Assembly (NCBI GenBank): GCA_014323785.1
Contig: JACONJ010000054.1
Location: 1-42,024 of the forward strand
DNA length: 42,024 bases
Source of the DNA: Paracoccaceae bacterium
GTDB lineage: Bacteria > Pseudomonadota > Alphaproteobacteria > Rhodobacterales > Rhodobacteraceae
Direction: 5' to 3'
Made by a program: the position numbers and the translations under genes. The notes under the pieces are model-generated. The model saw only the letters and a program-made list of their open reading frames with translations. It was not told the DNA's origin and did no database searches. Positions 1 through 8,578 of this stretch are shown in pieces (within the stretch, counting starts at the first letter, position 1; every line of letters starts with the position of its first letter).

Positions 1-1
1 C

Positions 2-358
2 CTTGACCCCTTCGGGGGCGCGACCATCACCGATTTCACGGTCGGGGAGTTCGAGGAGAGGAGGGTCAAGAACCTCATCGAGCGCATCGAGGACGGGGAG
101 TACAACGAGGAGGAGGAGGAGGAAGTGACGGAGAATGTGAAGGTCGGGGGGGATAGAATCCGCATCAAATCAGAGGCGGGGGACATCGTGTTCGGCGATA
201 ACCTGGTCGTTACCGATTCCCAGGATGGTGAGGATGCGATTATCACCTGGAGGATTGACCTGGGCGAGGACCACGAAGACGGCGACAGCCCGATCAGCAC
301 CCTGACCCTGGAAGGGGTGGACCACATCACCATAACGGAGGAGGATTTCATCTTCTGA
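2..358 (+). CDS. C-terminal end of an RTX-type (hemolysin-type) calcium-binding protein, partial
   Basis: The reading frame is open from the left edge to a TGA at 356-358, giving the last 118 residues of a longer protein. It begins with DPFGGATITDFTVGE, which matches the segment that follows RTX nonapeptide repeats in secreted calcium-binding proteins, where the repeat block is succeeded by a '(D)TITDF..G.D' strand. The middle is very acidic with a run of six glutamates. The end, GEDAIITW then TLEGVDHITITEEDFIF, is the usual closing pattern (DA.I.W ... L.GV....T.DDF.F) of these proteins, which are exported by type I secretion. An internal GTG at 125 lies inside the domain and is not a credible start. 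The repeat region itself is outside the window, so family membership rests on the C-terminal pattern. Confidence 0.7.
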   Translation, partial: LDPFGGATITDFTVGEFEERRVKNLIERIEDGEYNEEEEEEVTENVKVGGDRIRIKSEAGDIVFGDNLVVTDSQDGEDAIITWRIDLGEDHEDGDSPISTLTLEGVDHITITEEDFIF

Positions 359-391
359 ACACCCGATGTCACGGCACCCCGAAAGCGCATC

Positions 392-420
392 AGGCCACCC
401 CCGCCACAGGGTGGCCTTTT
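392..420 (+). terminator. Rho-independent terminator after the left-edge RTX gene
   Basis: A perfect 9-bp stem, AGGCCACCC (392-400) with GGGTGGCCT (409-417) and an 8-nt loop, is followed by TTT on the plus strand. It starts 33 bp after the stop codon of the upstream gene. Confidence 0.75.
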
Positions 421-605
421 GCCACCTGCAAAACGGGCGCAGGAAGGGCCCGAACGGGAAGGTTGCGCAGTAACGCCAGGAACCCGCGTTCACTGCGATA
501 CCCGTGTTGCGGTTGATTCGGGTGCGCAAAACGCCGCCATGTAGGGCACGCTGTTGTCTTGCACAAGTGCGCCGCCCAAGCCCGCCCAACCTAGGCAATC
601 CAGCA

Positions 606-827
606 CTAAAAGCCCAGACCCTTGTATTTGTTCTTGAATTTCGATACGCGGCCACCGGTATCTATCAGGCGCGAACCGCCGCCGGTCCAGGCCGGATGCA
701 CAGTCGGGTCAATGTCCAGTGCCAAGGTATCGCCCTCGGCACCCCAGGTCGATTTCATGTGAACGATATCGCCATTGGTCATTTTAACCTTGATGACGTG
801 GTAATCAGGATGCGTGTTTTTTTTCAT
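606..827 (-). CDS. rpmE: 50S ribosomal protein L31
   Basis: This is a 73-residue protein beginning [20 protein letters not shown], the alphaproteobacterial form of bL31, with the conserved C-terminal segment [11 protein letters not shown]. It lacks the CxxC zinc motifs, so it is the zinc-independent type. The start is preceded by AAGGA about ten bases upstream on the coding strand. The gene begins 12 bp after the stop of rplS, so the two are almost certainly co-transcribed from the promoter at 1339-1367. No convincing terminator is visible directly downstream. Confidence 0.95.
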   Translation of the reverse strand: MKKNTHPDYHVIKVKMTNGDIVHMKSTWGAEGDTLALDIDPTVHPAWTGGGSRLIDTGGRVSKFKNKYKGLGF

Positions 828-839
828 CTTGCCGTTTCC

Positions 840-1223
840 TTACGCTTTAGCCCCGGATTTGGGCTTATAGGTGGTATCCTCGGCGATTCGGGCGGATTTG
901 CCCCGGCGTGATCGGAGGTAATAAAGCTTCGCCCGGCGCACGCGACCGCGGCGCACAACGGTGATGCTTTCGATATTGGTTGAGTGTAGCGGGAACACAC
1001 GTTCCACGCCTTCACCAAAACTGATCTTCCGCACGGTAAAGGAACCGGCGATGCCGTCGCCATTCTTCCGCGCGATGCAGATGCCTTCGTAGTTCTGCAC
1101 ACGGGTGCGGGAGCCTTCGGTTACTTTATAGCCGACCCGCACGGTATCGCCTGCCTTGAAATCCGGAATCTCTTTGCCAAGCGCGGCGACTTGCTCAGCT
1201 TCCAGTTCCGCGATCATATTCAT
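840..1223 (-). CDS. rplS: 50S ribosomal protein L19
   Basis: This encodes bL19 (127 residues), which sits at the 30S-50S interface. The sequence carries the family core [45 protein letters not shown] and [23 protein letters not shown]. The frame stays open upstream to 1493, but the [11 protein letters not shown] start at 1223 is chosen because it matches the family N-terminus and has a GAAGGAG ribosome-binding site just upstream. The expected upstream partners rimM and trmD are absent here; the upstream gene is a PhoX-type phosphatase, so rplS-rpmE appears to be a separate transcription unit. Confidence 0.96.
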   Translation of the reverse strand: MNMIAELEAEQVAALGKEIPDFKAGDTVRVGYKVTEGSRTRVQNYEGICIARKNGDGIAGSFTVRKISFGEGVERVFPLHSTNIESITVVRRGRVRRAKLYYLRSRRGKSARIAEDTTYKPKSGAKA

Positions 1224-1338
1224 CTGACGCGCTCCTTCGTGGTTTGCGCGGTTTGCCCGCGGACAAGGTTTTCTTTGCTGCAGGGTACGTCCCCGCGAAC
1301 GATCAAGGCTGCGGAACGTTCTGCCGCCCCAATGGGGA

Positions 1339-1367
1339 TGTATAAGCCGGATTTTCGACAGCATCAA
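1339..1367 (-). promoter_or_regulatory. Sigma-70-type promoter for rplS-rpmE
   Basis: On the minus strand, TTGATG (-35, 1362-1367) and TATACA (-10, 1339-1344) are separated by exactly 17 bp. The predicted transcript start near 1331 leaves a leader of about 108 nt before rplS. This fits the loss of the usual rimM-trmD context, which would require an independent promoter. Confidence 0.65.
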
Positions 1368-1489
1368 GGGCGATGATGACGCTGGCGGCAACATCGCGCC
1401 AGCCATGACATCAGGCAATTCAGTCTGCATTGCGTCCATTGGCCAGGCGGATGACCCAAGCAGCCGAGTCGCCCGTGGCGTGTGCCGAA

Positions 1490-3511
1490 TCAAACGGCGA
1501 TCTGACCGCCGCCTTGCTTCGTCACCACCACGATGGAGGGGCGCGGCGGCATACCTGCGGCAAAGTCGGGCCAGCGGGTCGCCGGATCCTCGAAGGTTGA
1601 GGCGCGTTCAAACCCTGCGAAATCGGCGGTGCCGTCGGTGCCCGGGTGCTGAACCGCTAGGAACAGTACCCGGGAATTGTCCGCGAAATAGGGGCCACAG
1701 ACCTCTCCGCCCACGGGGCAGCGGAAGAACAGCCTGGAATGGCCGCGCAATGCCCCCTCGGTTTCCAGTGCATAAAGACCATCGGACTTGCCGGTGCGGC
1801 TCCAGCCCGAACCCTGATCGGTGGAAATCCAAAGGCGACCATTGTTATCCAGTGCGCAGTTGTCGGGCGAGCTGAACCAGCCGTTTTCCGAGGTTTCCGG
1901 GTTCCACACGGCACCAACCTGGGCGATGCCGGGATCGCCGCATTGCACCAGGATATCCCAGGTGCCCGAAAGCGCGGTGTGTGCGCCGCCCGCTTCGTTC
2001 ATCTGCAGGATGTGGCCAAAGCGGCTTTCCGGCCGGGGGTTCACGGCATCTACCTGTTCGGCCGTGCGGCGCGAGTTGTTGGTGAGCATCACAAAGACGG
2101 CCCCGTCGCCGCGCGGCTCGATATCCTCGGGGCGGTCCATCGGCGTGGCCCCCAGAAGGTCAGCAGCAAGGCGGGTGTCGATCATGACGTCAGCCTGGCT
2201 GTGAAAGCCGTTTTCGGCCGTCAGCGGACCTGCATCATGGATCAGTGCCAGCCATTCATAGCTGCCATCGTCGCTGAAGCGCGCCACATAAAGCGTCCCC
2301 TTCGACAGAAGCCGCATATTCGCCGCCCGGTCCTCTGACACTGTGCTGTCGGAGACAAACTTGTAGACATAGTCAAAGCGGTTATCGTCACCGGAATAGA
2401 GCACCACGCGGCCATCAGCGGCCACGGTCGACTCGGCCCCTTCGTGGCGGAACCGGCCAAGGGCGGTGTGCTTGACAGGGGTTGAGGCTGGGTCAAGCGG
2501 ATCCACCTCAACAATCCAGCCGAAGCGATTTGGTTCATTCGGTTCCTGATCGATATTGAACCGATCATGGTACCGGCCCCAGGCATACCAGCGGCCAGGC
2601 AGCCCGTAGCGGCCCATAGAGGTTGCTTCGGCCTGTGCCGAGATGTCCGGGTTCCCCTCGCCATCAACGATATCGGTCCAGAAATAGCCGTGGAAATTTT
2701 CCTCTGCCATCAGATAGGTACCCCAAGCGGTCATCCCGCCAGCGCAATTGTTGATGGTACCTATCACGTGCATGCCGGTCGGGTCTGCGGCGGTTTGCAT
2801 CCGCGGGTGGCCAGCCGCCGGGCCAGAGAAGGTCATCGCGGTATTCAGGGGTGAAATGCGGCGGTTGTATTGGCTGTCGAGCACAACCGACCACTTGCCG
2901 TCGGTACCCTTGACGATCTCGAATATCGAGCCGCCGTGGGCCGCCATTTCAATGTTCACCAATTCTCTGGTCATGCCCTGGAACCCCTCGCGATCCTGAC
3001 GGCCAAGGCCGGGGAACATGACTTCTTCGTTGGTGTATTCGTGGTTCACACACAGGATGCCACGGCCCGGCTCCAGCTCGTAAAAGCCGACATAGTCGTT
3101 GTTGTAGCCGAACCGCATCAGCTGATCTTCAGGCGATTGGTTCTGCGGGTCAAACTCTGCCATGCTGGGGAAGATCGGATCGCCCCACCTGATCAGGATG
3201 TCGGCATTGTAGCCCTTGGCAATGTGATGCTGCTCATCATTGCCCCAGGCCAGTTCATCAAAGACATAGCGGCTGCTGGCTGCCATCTGCCCATGGGCCG
3301 GGCGGGACGAGATCGCAGTCGTACCGAAAAGCGCGGTGGCGGCACTGACGGCCAGGGTGCCCTTCATGACATCCCGGCGACCATAGCGGCGGTTGATCAC
3401 ATCGCCGATGGTGGTACCCAGGTTCGGGTTGGTGGGGATATCATCAAAGGCTTCAAAGGCTTCGGCACGATTGCCGTAGTCAGTGCTGGCCATGATCTGT
3501 TTGCGGTTCAT
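1490..3511 (-). CDS. PhoX-family (DUF839) Tat-exported phosphatase-like protein
   Basis: This is a 673-residue protein of the PhoX/DUF839 family, secreted alkaline phosphatases that use calcium and iron. Near residues 41-51 it has a twin-arginine motif, GRRDVMKG, followed by a hydrophobic stretch and an Ala-rich cleavage region, so Tat export to the periplasm is expected. Family blocks visible in order are [65 protein letters not shown] and [19 protein letters not shown]. The start at 3511 (MNRKQIMAS) is chosen over the longer frame to 3628 because AAGGAG precedes it at proper spacing. It lies between rpsA, whose terminator is upstream, and rplS. No clear Pho box was seen. The substrate cannot be told from sequence. 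Confidence 0.88.
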   Translation of the reverse strand: MNRKQIMASTDYGNRAEAFEAFDDIPTNPNLGTTIGDVINRRYGRRDVMKGTLAVSAATALFGTTAISSRPAHGQMAASSRYVFDELAWGNDEQHHIAKGYNADILIRWGDPIFPSMAEFDPQNQSPEDQLMRFGYNNDYVGFYELEPGRGILCVNHEYTNEEVMFPGLGRQDREGFQGMTRELVNIEMAAHGGSIFEIVKGTDGKWSVVLDSQYNRRISPLNTAMTFSGPAAGHPRMQTAADPTGMHVIGTINNCAGGMTAWGTYLMAEENFHGYFWTDIVDGEGNPDISAQAEATSMGRYGLPGRWYAWGRYHDRFNIDQEPNEPNRFGWIVEVDPLDPASTPVKHTALGRFRHEGAESTVAADGRVVLYSGDDNRFDYVYKFVSDSTVSEDRAANMRLLSKGTLYVARFSDDGSYEWLALIHDAGPLTAENGFHSQADVMIDTRLAADLLGATPMDRPEDIEPRGDGAVFVMLTNNSRRTAEQVDAVNPRPESRFGHILQMNEAGGAHTALSGTWDILVQCGDPGIAQVGAVWNPETSENGWFSSPDNCALDNNGRLWISTDQGSGWSRTGKSDGLYALETEGALRGHSRLFFRCPVGGEVCGPYFADNSRVLFLAVQHPGTDGTADFAGFERASTFEDPATRWPDFAAGMPPRPSIVVVTKQGGGQIAV

Positions 3512-3641
3512 TTGCTGTCTCCTTGGGATGTACGCGCGAATCGGTTTTGCGGGACTCGCGCTTATCGGATACGCCGACTGCTGAATGATTCGCTTAGCAG
3601 AATCCCGCACGAATATCGAATTATCCACAGTTATTTCGCAG

Positions 3642-3668
3642 AAAGGCCCCGCCGAAACGGCAGGGCCT
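3642..3668 (-). terminator. Rho-independent terminator of rpsA
   Basis: On the minus strand a 10-bp stem (3645-3654 with 3658-3667, one G-T wobble) with a 3-nt TTT loop is followed by TTTC. It lies 28 bp after the rpsA stop and separates rpsA from the PhoX gene. Confidence 0.8.
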
Positions 3669-3695
3669 GTTCACCCCTATCGCCGGGTTCGCAAC

Positions 3696-5381
3696 TTACG
3701 TCTCGTCATCGCCTTTCAGCGCGTCGCCCAGGATATCGCCAAGCGATGCGCCGCTATCGGAAGAGCTGTATTGCGCGATGGCCGCTTTCTCATCGGCGAT
3801 CTCGCGTGCCTTGATCGACAGGCCCAAGCGGCGGGCCTTGCCATCAACACTGGTAACGCGGGCATCAACCTTATCGCCGACCTTGAATCGCTCGAGCCGC
3901 TGTTCGTCCCGGTCGCGGGAGAGGTCAGCGCGGCGGATGAAGGATTTCAAGCCTTCATAGACCACTTCGATCCCGCCATCTTTGATGGCCACCACCTCAG
4001 CCGTGATGCGCGCACCACGCTTCACGCCAACCGCGGCTTTGGCAGACGGGGCACCATCAACCGCCTTGACCGACAGGCTGATTCGCTCTTTCTCGGTATC
4101 AACCTCAGACACGATGGCCTGGACGACATCACCCTTGCGGTAGGTGCTGATTACATCCTCACCCCGACCTTCCCAGGTCAGATCGCTAAGATGCACCATG
4201 CCGTCGATATCGTTATCAAGACCGATGAACAGGCCGAATTCGGTGATGTTCTTGACCTTACCCTCGATCAGGGTGCCCTCTGGGGACTGCTCTTTGAACA
4301 TTTCCCATGGGTTGCGCGTGGTCTGTTTCAGGCCAAGCGAGATGCGGCGTTTCGCGGTGTCGATCTCCAGCACCATGACCTTGACCTCTTGCGAGGTAGA
4401 GATGATCTTGCCCGGATGCAAATTCTTCTTGGTCCATGACATCTCAGAGACGTGTATGAGGCCCTCGATACCCGGCTCCAATTCCACGAAAGCACCGTAA
4501 TCGGTGATGTTTGTCACGCGGCCGGTATGGATTGATTCCAGGGGATATTTACTTTCCATGCTAGTCCACGGATCGCCCTGAAGCTGTTTCAGGCCCAGGC
4601 TGATGCGGTGGGTTTCCATGTTGATCCTAAGAACCTGAATCTTGATGGTTTCCCCGATTGACAGGATATCCCGGGGGTCATTCACGCGCCGCCAGGCCAT
4701 GTCGGTGACGTGAAGCAGGCCATCAACACCGCCCAGGTCCACGAAGGCACCATATTCGGTGATGTTCTTGACGACACCGTCGAGCACATCGCCCTCGGTC
4801 AGTTTGCCGATCACCTCGGCGCGCTGTTCGGCGCGGGATTCTTCCAGGATGGCGCGGCGGGAAACCACGATATTGCCCCGGCGGCGGTCCATCTTGAGAA
4901 TCTGGAAGGGTTGCCTAAGGCCCATCAGCGGGCCTGCGTCGCGCACCGGGCGAACATCAACCTGAGAACCGGGCAGAAAGGCCGTGGCCCCCCCCAGATC
5001 CACGGTGAACCCGCCCTTGACGCGGCCGAAGATCGCGCCTTCGACGCGGTTTTCATCGGCATAGGCTTTTTCCAGGCGGTCCCAGGCGGCTTCAAGCCGG
5101 GCCATATCATGGCTTAGCACGGCCTCTCCCCGGGTATTCTCGACCTTGCGAAGATAGACTTCCACCTCATCGCCGACGCTGATCTGGGGGGCTTCGTCGG
5201 AACTTGCGAATTCTTTCAACTCGACGCGGCCTTCCATCTTGTAGCCAACATCAATGATGGCCTGGCCTGCCTCGATGGCGATGACCTTGCCCTTGACGAC
5301 AGACCCCTCTTTTGGGGTATCAATTTCGAAGCTTTCGTTCAGGAGGGCTTCGAACTCCTCCATGGTTGTTTTAGCGCACAT
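3696..5381 (-). CDS. rpsA: 30S ribosomal protein S1
   Basis: This is a 561-residue S1 protein with six consecutive S1 RNA-binding domains; the repeated cores GVVKNITEYGAFVDLGGVDGLLH, GRVTNITDYGAFVELEPGI and GKVKNITEFGLFIGLDNDI are obvious. S1 binds mRNA on the 30S platform and helps melt start regions. The chosen start at 5381 gives MCAKTTMEEFEALLNESF, matching the family N-terminus; the longer frame to 5600 is not supported. No strong Shine-Dalgarno sequence precedes it, which is common for rpsA. In many alphaproteobacteria cmk lies directly upstream and ihfB downstream; here a decayed NTPase gene and a small ORF separate it from cmk, and a PhoX gene follows instead of ihfB. Confidence 0.96.
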   Translation of the reverse strand: MCAKTTMEEFEALLNESFEIDTPKEGSVVKGKVIAIEAGQAIIDVGYKMEGRVELKEFASSDEAPQISVGDEVEVYLRKVENTRGEAVLSHDMARLEAAWDRLEKAYADENRVEGAIFGRVKGGFTVDLGGATAFLPGSQVDVRPVRDAGPLMGLRQPFQILKMDRRRGNIVVSRRAILEESRAEQRAEVIGKLTEGDVLDGVVKNITEYGAFVDLGGVDGLLHVTDMAWRRVNDPRDILSIGETIKIQVLRINMETHRISLGLKQLQGDPWTSMESKYPLESIHTGRVTNITDYGAFVELEPGIEGLIHVSEMSWTKKNLHPGKIISTSQEVKVMVLEIDTAKRRISLGLKQTTRNPWEMFKEQSPEGTLIEGKVKNITEFGLFIGLDNDIDGMVHLSDLTWEGRGEDVISTYRKGDVVQAIVSEVDTEKERISLSVKAVDGAPSAKAAVGVKRGARITAEVVAIKDGGIEVVYEGLKSFIRRADLSRDRDEQRLERFKVGDKVDARVTSVDGKARRLGLSIKAREIADEKAAIAQYSSSDSGASLGDILGDALKGDDET

Positions 5382-5515
5382 ATGGCGATCCGGTTCCCGT
5401 TTGTGCCTGCCCCCTTCAGGTGCCTGAGGGCGCGGGCGTTTGATTTCACTGGCCGGGCGGTTGTCTCCGCCGGTCTGTTTGGTGCCCTGCCACCGCGCAA
5501 CCTGGGGGCGGGTAT

Positions 5516-5531
5516 GCCCATCGATATGGGC
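5516..5531. other. Short palindrome in the rpsA leader region
   Basis: GCCCAT and ATGGGC flank a 4-nt CGAT centre about 135 bp upstream of the rpsA start. It could form a small hairpin in an rpsA leader RNA. Nothing else in 5382-5675 is recognisable apart from this and the inverted repeat at 5641-5664. Confidence 0.3.
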
Positions 5532-5640
5532 GGTTCTGCGCCACGCGGGGCGCGGGGCGAAACACAGGCAAGGCCAGATAACCAAACCCTGCCCGTTCAC
5601 GTTGTTCTGCGTTTGATCCGCCGATGCGACAAGACCACAT

Positions 5641-5664
5641 CGTAACGGGGGGCAGGCCGTTACG
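5641..5664. repeat. Perfect 8-bp inverted repeat between the small ORF and rpsA
   Basis: CGTAACGG (5641-5648) and CCGTTACG (5657-5664) form a perfect stem with an 8-nt G/C-rich loop. It begins 12 bp after the stop of the 58-residue ORF on the minus strand. There is no T-run, so an intrinsic terminator is unlikely; it could be an attenuator or protein-binding site. Confidence 0.45.
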
Positions 5665-5675
5665 CAAGGGACAGA

Positions 5676-5852
5676 TTAGTCGGTGGCGATCCGGTGGACC
5701 GCATCCAGCATTGCCTGGTGTTCGGGGATGTACCAAGGGGCAAGGCCATCGAAAACGAGAGCGCAATCAACCCACTCAGGCCCGGGCGTTGGATCGCCAA
5801 GCCTGTGCCACTTCTTTGCTGCAGCAATCAAGTCATTGCCCAGCCTGCCCAT
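5676..5852 (-). CDS. Small hypothetical protein (58 aa)
   Basis: An ATG at 5852 opens a 58-codon frame ending with TAA at 5676-5678. The product starts MGRLGNDLIAAAKKWHRLGD and ends AMLDAVHRIATD, with a central PGPEWVDCALVFDGLAPW. Its tryptophan-rich, amphipathic composition and sensible codon use look like a real protein, and an AGAGAG purine stretch precedes the ATG. The frame is also open upstream to the end of the decayed KAP NTPase gene (TIIERASTQKVRENIKDQKREI before the M), so a longer form is possible. I do not recognise a family. It is transcribed toward rpsA. Confidence 0.5.
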   Translation of the reverse strand: MGRLGNDLIAAAKKWHRLGDPTPGPEWVDCALVFDGLAPWYIPEHQAMLDAVHRIATD

Positions 5853-5908
5853 GATCTCTCTCTTCTGGTCTTTGATATTTTCCCTTACCTTTTGAGTCGA
5901 GGCTCGCT

Positions 5909-7054
5909 CTATAATAGTCTTTTTTCCAACGGGTTGCGAGATCTGGCTGCAGTTCGCTCCGCGAAAGGAATTGACTCAGGGAAGTGCCCCCCCTTCACGT
6001 TATCGTTGAAGCTAAGCCAAACTAACAAAGGTGCATCCACCGGCACCTCTTGGTAGCATCGCAACGCTAATTCCACGCGCAGCACAACGCGCTTGATCTG
6101 CCGGATTGACAATCCGCTGATCGGGGCCAAATCCGCGGCGACCTGTGCGGCACGCTTAATCGTGAATTCCGATCCTTCACCAAATGGAATGGCTGGTTCG
6201 GGCAGTTTCATCGCCAACGCCTGCGCGGCCTCGCCAATCGCCCCTTCAGATGACGGAAGTTTCAGCCGCATATCCACAAACTTATCGATGTAGGGTTCCT
6301 GCACTGTGTCATGTTTCTCACCCTTGTGCCAACCCACAAAACGGTGTGCCGCGATGCGTTCAAGATGGTCTGAATTGATCATCAGGACAAACACATAACC
6401 GGGCCGGTCAAAGACCAGTTTCATCGCCTCCAGCAAAGCAATCGCATAATCCGGATGGCAGCGGTCCATCTCGTCAATAAGAACCACAACGCGGCTTGTA
6501 CCTTTCCCTTTCGTCAGGGCGTGGCGCAAAGCATCTAGCTGCTCCGGTATTTCCTGCCGCGCCTTTTCGGCTACCAATTGAGTGGCAATCATCTTCCTTG
6601 CAGTTTTTGACAATCCTTCTCCTGCCTCATCGACCAGATTGCCCAGAATCTCATGTGTTTTATCCCCTGTCAGCGCGTCACCAACCACGCCCACAATCTC
6701 ATCTATCGCCTTTCCAGCAACCGCACCGCCAACCGCTCGTGCCGCGATACTGCCCCATTTTCTGGTCTCATCCCAGAACTTTTTTGCGCCGGACCGATCC
6801 CGTGCATCCAATGCCCCCACCAATGCGCCGATGAACGTGACGACAGGATCACCGGAATGATCCGATTACCGCGCGCCGATGTCCACAACAACCTCGTCGA
6901 CGTCACGCAGCTGCCTGGCCCAGTTTTCACAAAAGAAGGTTTTGCCGCGACAGAACCCGGCCTCGACAGAGATTACCCTGGCATCGTCAATCGACTTAAT
7001 CAGGGAGGTGAAGGTTTTCCCGTCTTCTTGAAACCAAGCAAATCCTTTGCCCAA
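5909..7054 (-). pseudogene. KAP-family P-loop NTPase, interrupted by an in-frame stop
   Basis: One reading frame runs 7054-5909 but contains TAA at 6866-6868, about 62 codons in. Both halves fit a KAP NTPase: the first has GKGFAWFQEDGKTF, SIDDARVISVEAGFCRGKTFF (a Walker A-like loop whose first Gly is Ala); the second has SDHSGDPVVTFIGALV, the Walker B region VVVLIDEMDRCHPDYAIALLEA, VFVLMINSDHL and EPYIDKFVDMRLKLP. Where relatives usually have 'NAW(E/Q)-SD', this gene has GAR then stop, so two substitutions mark the same spot. No ATG is in frame; the homology appears to extend to about 7078 (DDQRYKRPLGKG) and the only start nearby is TTG at 7054, while an ATG at 7077 is out of frame. KAP NTPases often belong to phage-defence or membrane-associated systems. 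The gene is probably dead, though the 304-residue 3' part remains open. Confidence 0.75.
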
Positions 7055-7108
7055 GGGGCGTTTGTATCGTTGGTCATCGGTCCTCTCCCCCTTGGCGGGT
7101 TGGAAATG

Positions 7109-7714
7109 TTAGCGCACCTTTTCGATTAACACGCCCGCCCGCGCCACTGCCTCTTCAATACTCAGGTCAGAGGTATCAAGTACCACCGCATCTCTGGCGG
7201 GTTTCATGGGGGCCGTGGCCCGCTTTGCATCGCATGCATCGCGGGTGCACAGGCTGGCCAGGACGGTGGCGAAATCCGTGCTGGCCCCGTGCGCGGTCAA
7301 TTCGTCAAGCCGCCGTTGCGCCCGTACGTGGTCGCGGGCCGTCACGAACAGTTTCACCGGCGCATCGGGGCAGATCACCGTGCCGATGTCACGCCCGTCA
7401 AGCACCGCCCCCCCCGCCCTGGCGGCAAAGGTACGCTGAACATCCATCAGCGCGGCACGAACATCGGGGATTGCGGCGACCTTGGCGGCGGCTTGTGCCA
7501 CGTCCGGGTGGCGCAGGGTAGCCCCTTCCAGATTTTCGGCAAGCAGCGTCCGGGCCGCTGCAACGGGTTCCTCCCCGTGCAGCATCCGCCGCCCGACCGC
7601 CCGGTAAAGAAGTCCGGTATCCAGATGCGCAAACCCGAAATGCGCCGCCACGGCCCGGCTGATCGTACCCTTGCCCGCCGCCGCGGGGCCGTCGATGGCC
7701 ACCGTAAAACTCAT
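7109..7714 (-). CDS. cmk: (d)CMP kinase
   Basis: This 201-residue protein phosphorylates CMP/dCMP to the diphosphates. It opens with [17 protein letters not shown], the Walker A loop of cytidylate kinases, followed by [34 protein letters not shown] and the [24 protein letters not shown] segment that closes the CMP site. The ATG overlaps the stop of the upstream GFA gene by 4 bp (ATGA), so translation is coupled to it. Downstream the usual neighbour rpsA is displaced by the broken KAP NTPase. Confidence 0.95.
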   Translation of the reverse strand: MSFTVAIDGPAAAGKGTISRAVAAHFGFAHLDTGLLYRAVGRRMLHGEEPVAAARTLLAENLEGATLRHPDVAQAAAKVAAIPDVRAALMDVQRTFAARAGGAVLDGRDIGTVICPDAPVKLFVTARDHVRAQRRLDELTAHGASTDFATVLASLCTRDACDAKRATAPMKPARDAVVLDTSDLSIEEAVARAGVLIEKVR

Positions 7715-8118
7715 GGCATTACCTGGGTTGTCAATGCGGGATTATCCTGTGCGGCCCTGGGCAGTTCATCGGTGATCCCGTAATAGGCCCCCTTGTCAGC
7801 GCAGAAGATATGGCCCGCCAGCCGCACACCCAGATCACCGTCCAGCGTGCCTGCAAAGATCGACAGATATGTGCCGGGCCCGTCCCAAAACAGGTTGCTG
7901 CCGCACGTCCCGCAAAAGCCGCGCCGCGCCGTTGCCGAAGACGCATACCAGGTCACATCGCCCTCGATGTCCACCGCATCGCGCGGGGCCGATGTTGCCG
8001 CCACGTGGTGGCCGCTGGTCTTGCGGCACTGCGTGCAATGACAGGCGATCACCGGGCGCAGGGGGGCAGTGCCCCGGTAGCGCACTGCCCCGCACAGGCA
8101 AGCCCCGCTGAAATTCAT
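7711..8118 (-). CDS. GFA family (glutathione-dependent formaldehyde-activating / CENP-V domain) protein, copy 1
   Basis: This is a 135-residue zinc-binding GFA/CENP-V domain protein. Metal-binding motifs are visible in order: [22 protein letters not shown] and [11 protein letters not shown], with the late block [13 protein letters not shown]. Members of this fold are often annotated as glutathione-dependent formaldehyde-activating enzymes, but for most the true activity is unknown. Its start overlaps the stop of copy 2 by 4 bp and its stop overlaps the cmk start by 4 bp, so the three genes form one tightly coupled unit. It is clearly paralogous to the preceding gene. Confidence 0.9.
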   Translation of the reverse strand: MNFSGACLCGAVRYRGTAPLRPVIACHCTQCRKTSGHHVAATSAPRDAVDIEGDVTWYASSATARRGFCGTCGSNLFWDGPGTYLSIFAGTLDGDLGVRLAGHIFCADKGAYYGITDELPRAAQDNPALTTQVMP

Positions 8119-8513
8119 GGTGCAATCTCCGGCCCCGACCGTCCTGTGGCGTAGCAGCGCAGCACCTCTCCAACGCGGTAGTAGTCGCCCTTGTCGGCAT
8201 AAAAGATATGTCCATCCATTCGCAGCCCTGTTGCCCCATCGATTGCCCCGGTGAACACATAGGCCAGACCGTCATATCCTTCCCGGATCAGATAGGAACC
8301 GCACCGTCCGCAAAAACCCCGCCGCGCGGCGGGCGAGCTGTCGAACCAGGTGATCTGGCCTGTGACCTCAACCAGGGCCCAGGGCACCGGAACCGCTGCA
8401 CTGTGGTGGCCGGTGATTTTGCGGCACTGCCTGCAATGGCACGCTGTCACCGGACCGGGTTTGGCATCGATCCTCAGCCGGATGTCGCCGCACAGGCAGG
8501 ATGCTGTCAGCAT
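8115..8513 (-). CDS. GFA family protein, copy 2
   Basis: This 132-residue protein has the same zinc motifs as its neighbour: SCLCGDIRL, ACHCRQCRKITGHH and FCGRCGSYLI, plus HIFYADKGDYY. The start at 8513 (MLTASCLCGD) is preferred over 8570 because an AGGGGGG ribosome-binding site lies 6-7 bases upstream. The pair probably arose by tandem duplication. It lies 65 bp after the end of aroA on the same strand, so the genes may be read from the aroA promoter. Function is not certain beyond the fold. Confidence 0.88.
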   Translation of the reverse strand: MLTASCLCGDIRLRIDAKPGPVTACHCRQCRKITGHHSAAVPVPWALVEVTGQITWFDSSPAARRGFCGRCGSYLIREGYDGLAYVFTGAIDGATGLRMDGHIFYADKGDYYRVGEVLRCYATGRSGPEIAP

Positions 8514-8578
8514 ACAATCCCCCCTTTGTAATTGTCGCCCGACTATCCCAGCGACGTGCGCCGAATGCAACGCATCGC

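Noticed and set aside
1224-1493. 90-residue N-terminal extension of L19
   Set aside because: bL19 proteins start at MNMIAE; a good ribosome-binding site lies there and the extension contains the promoter.
5446-5766. Minus-strand frame in the rpsA upstream region
   Set aside because: Arg/Pro-rich out-of-frame translation typical of GC-rich noncoding DNA; the smaller frame at 5676-5852 is more protein-like.
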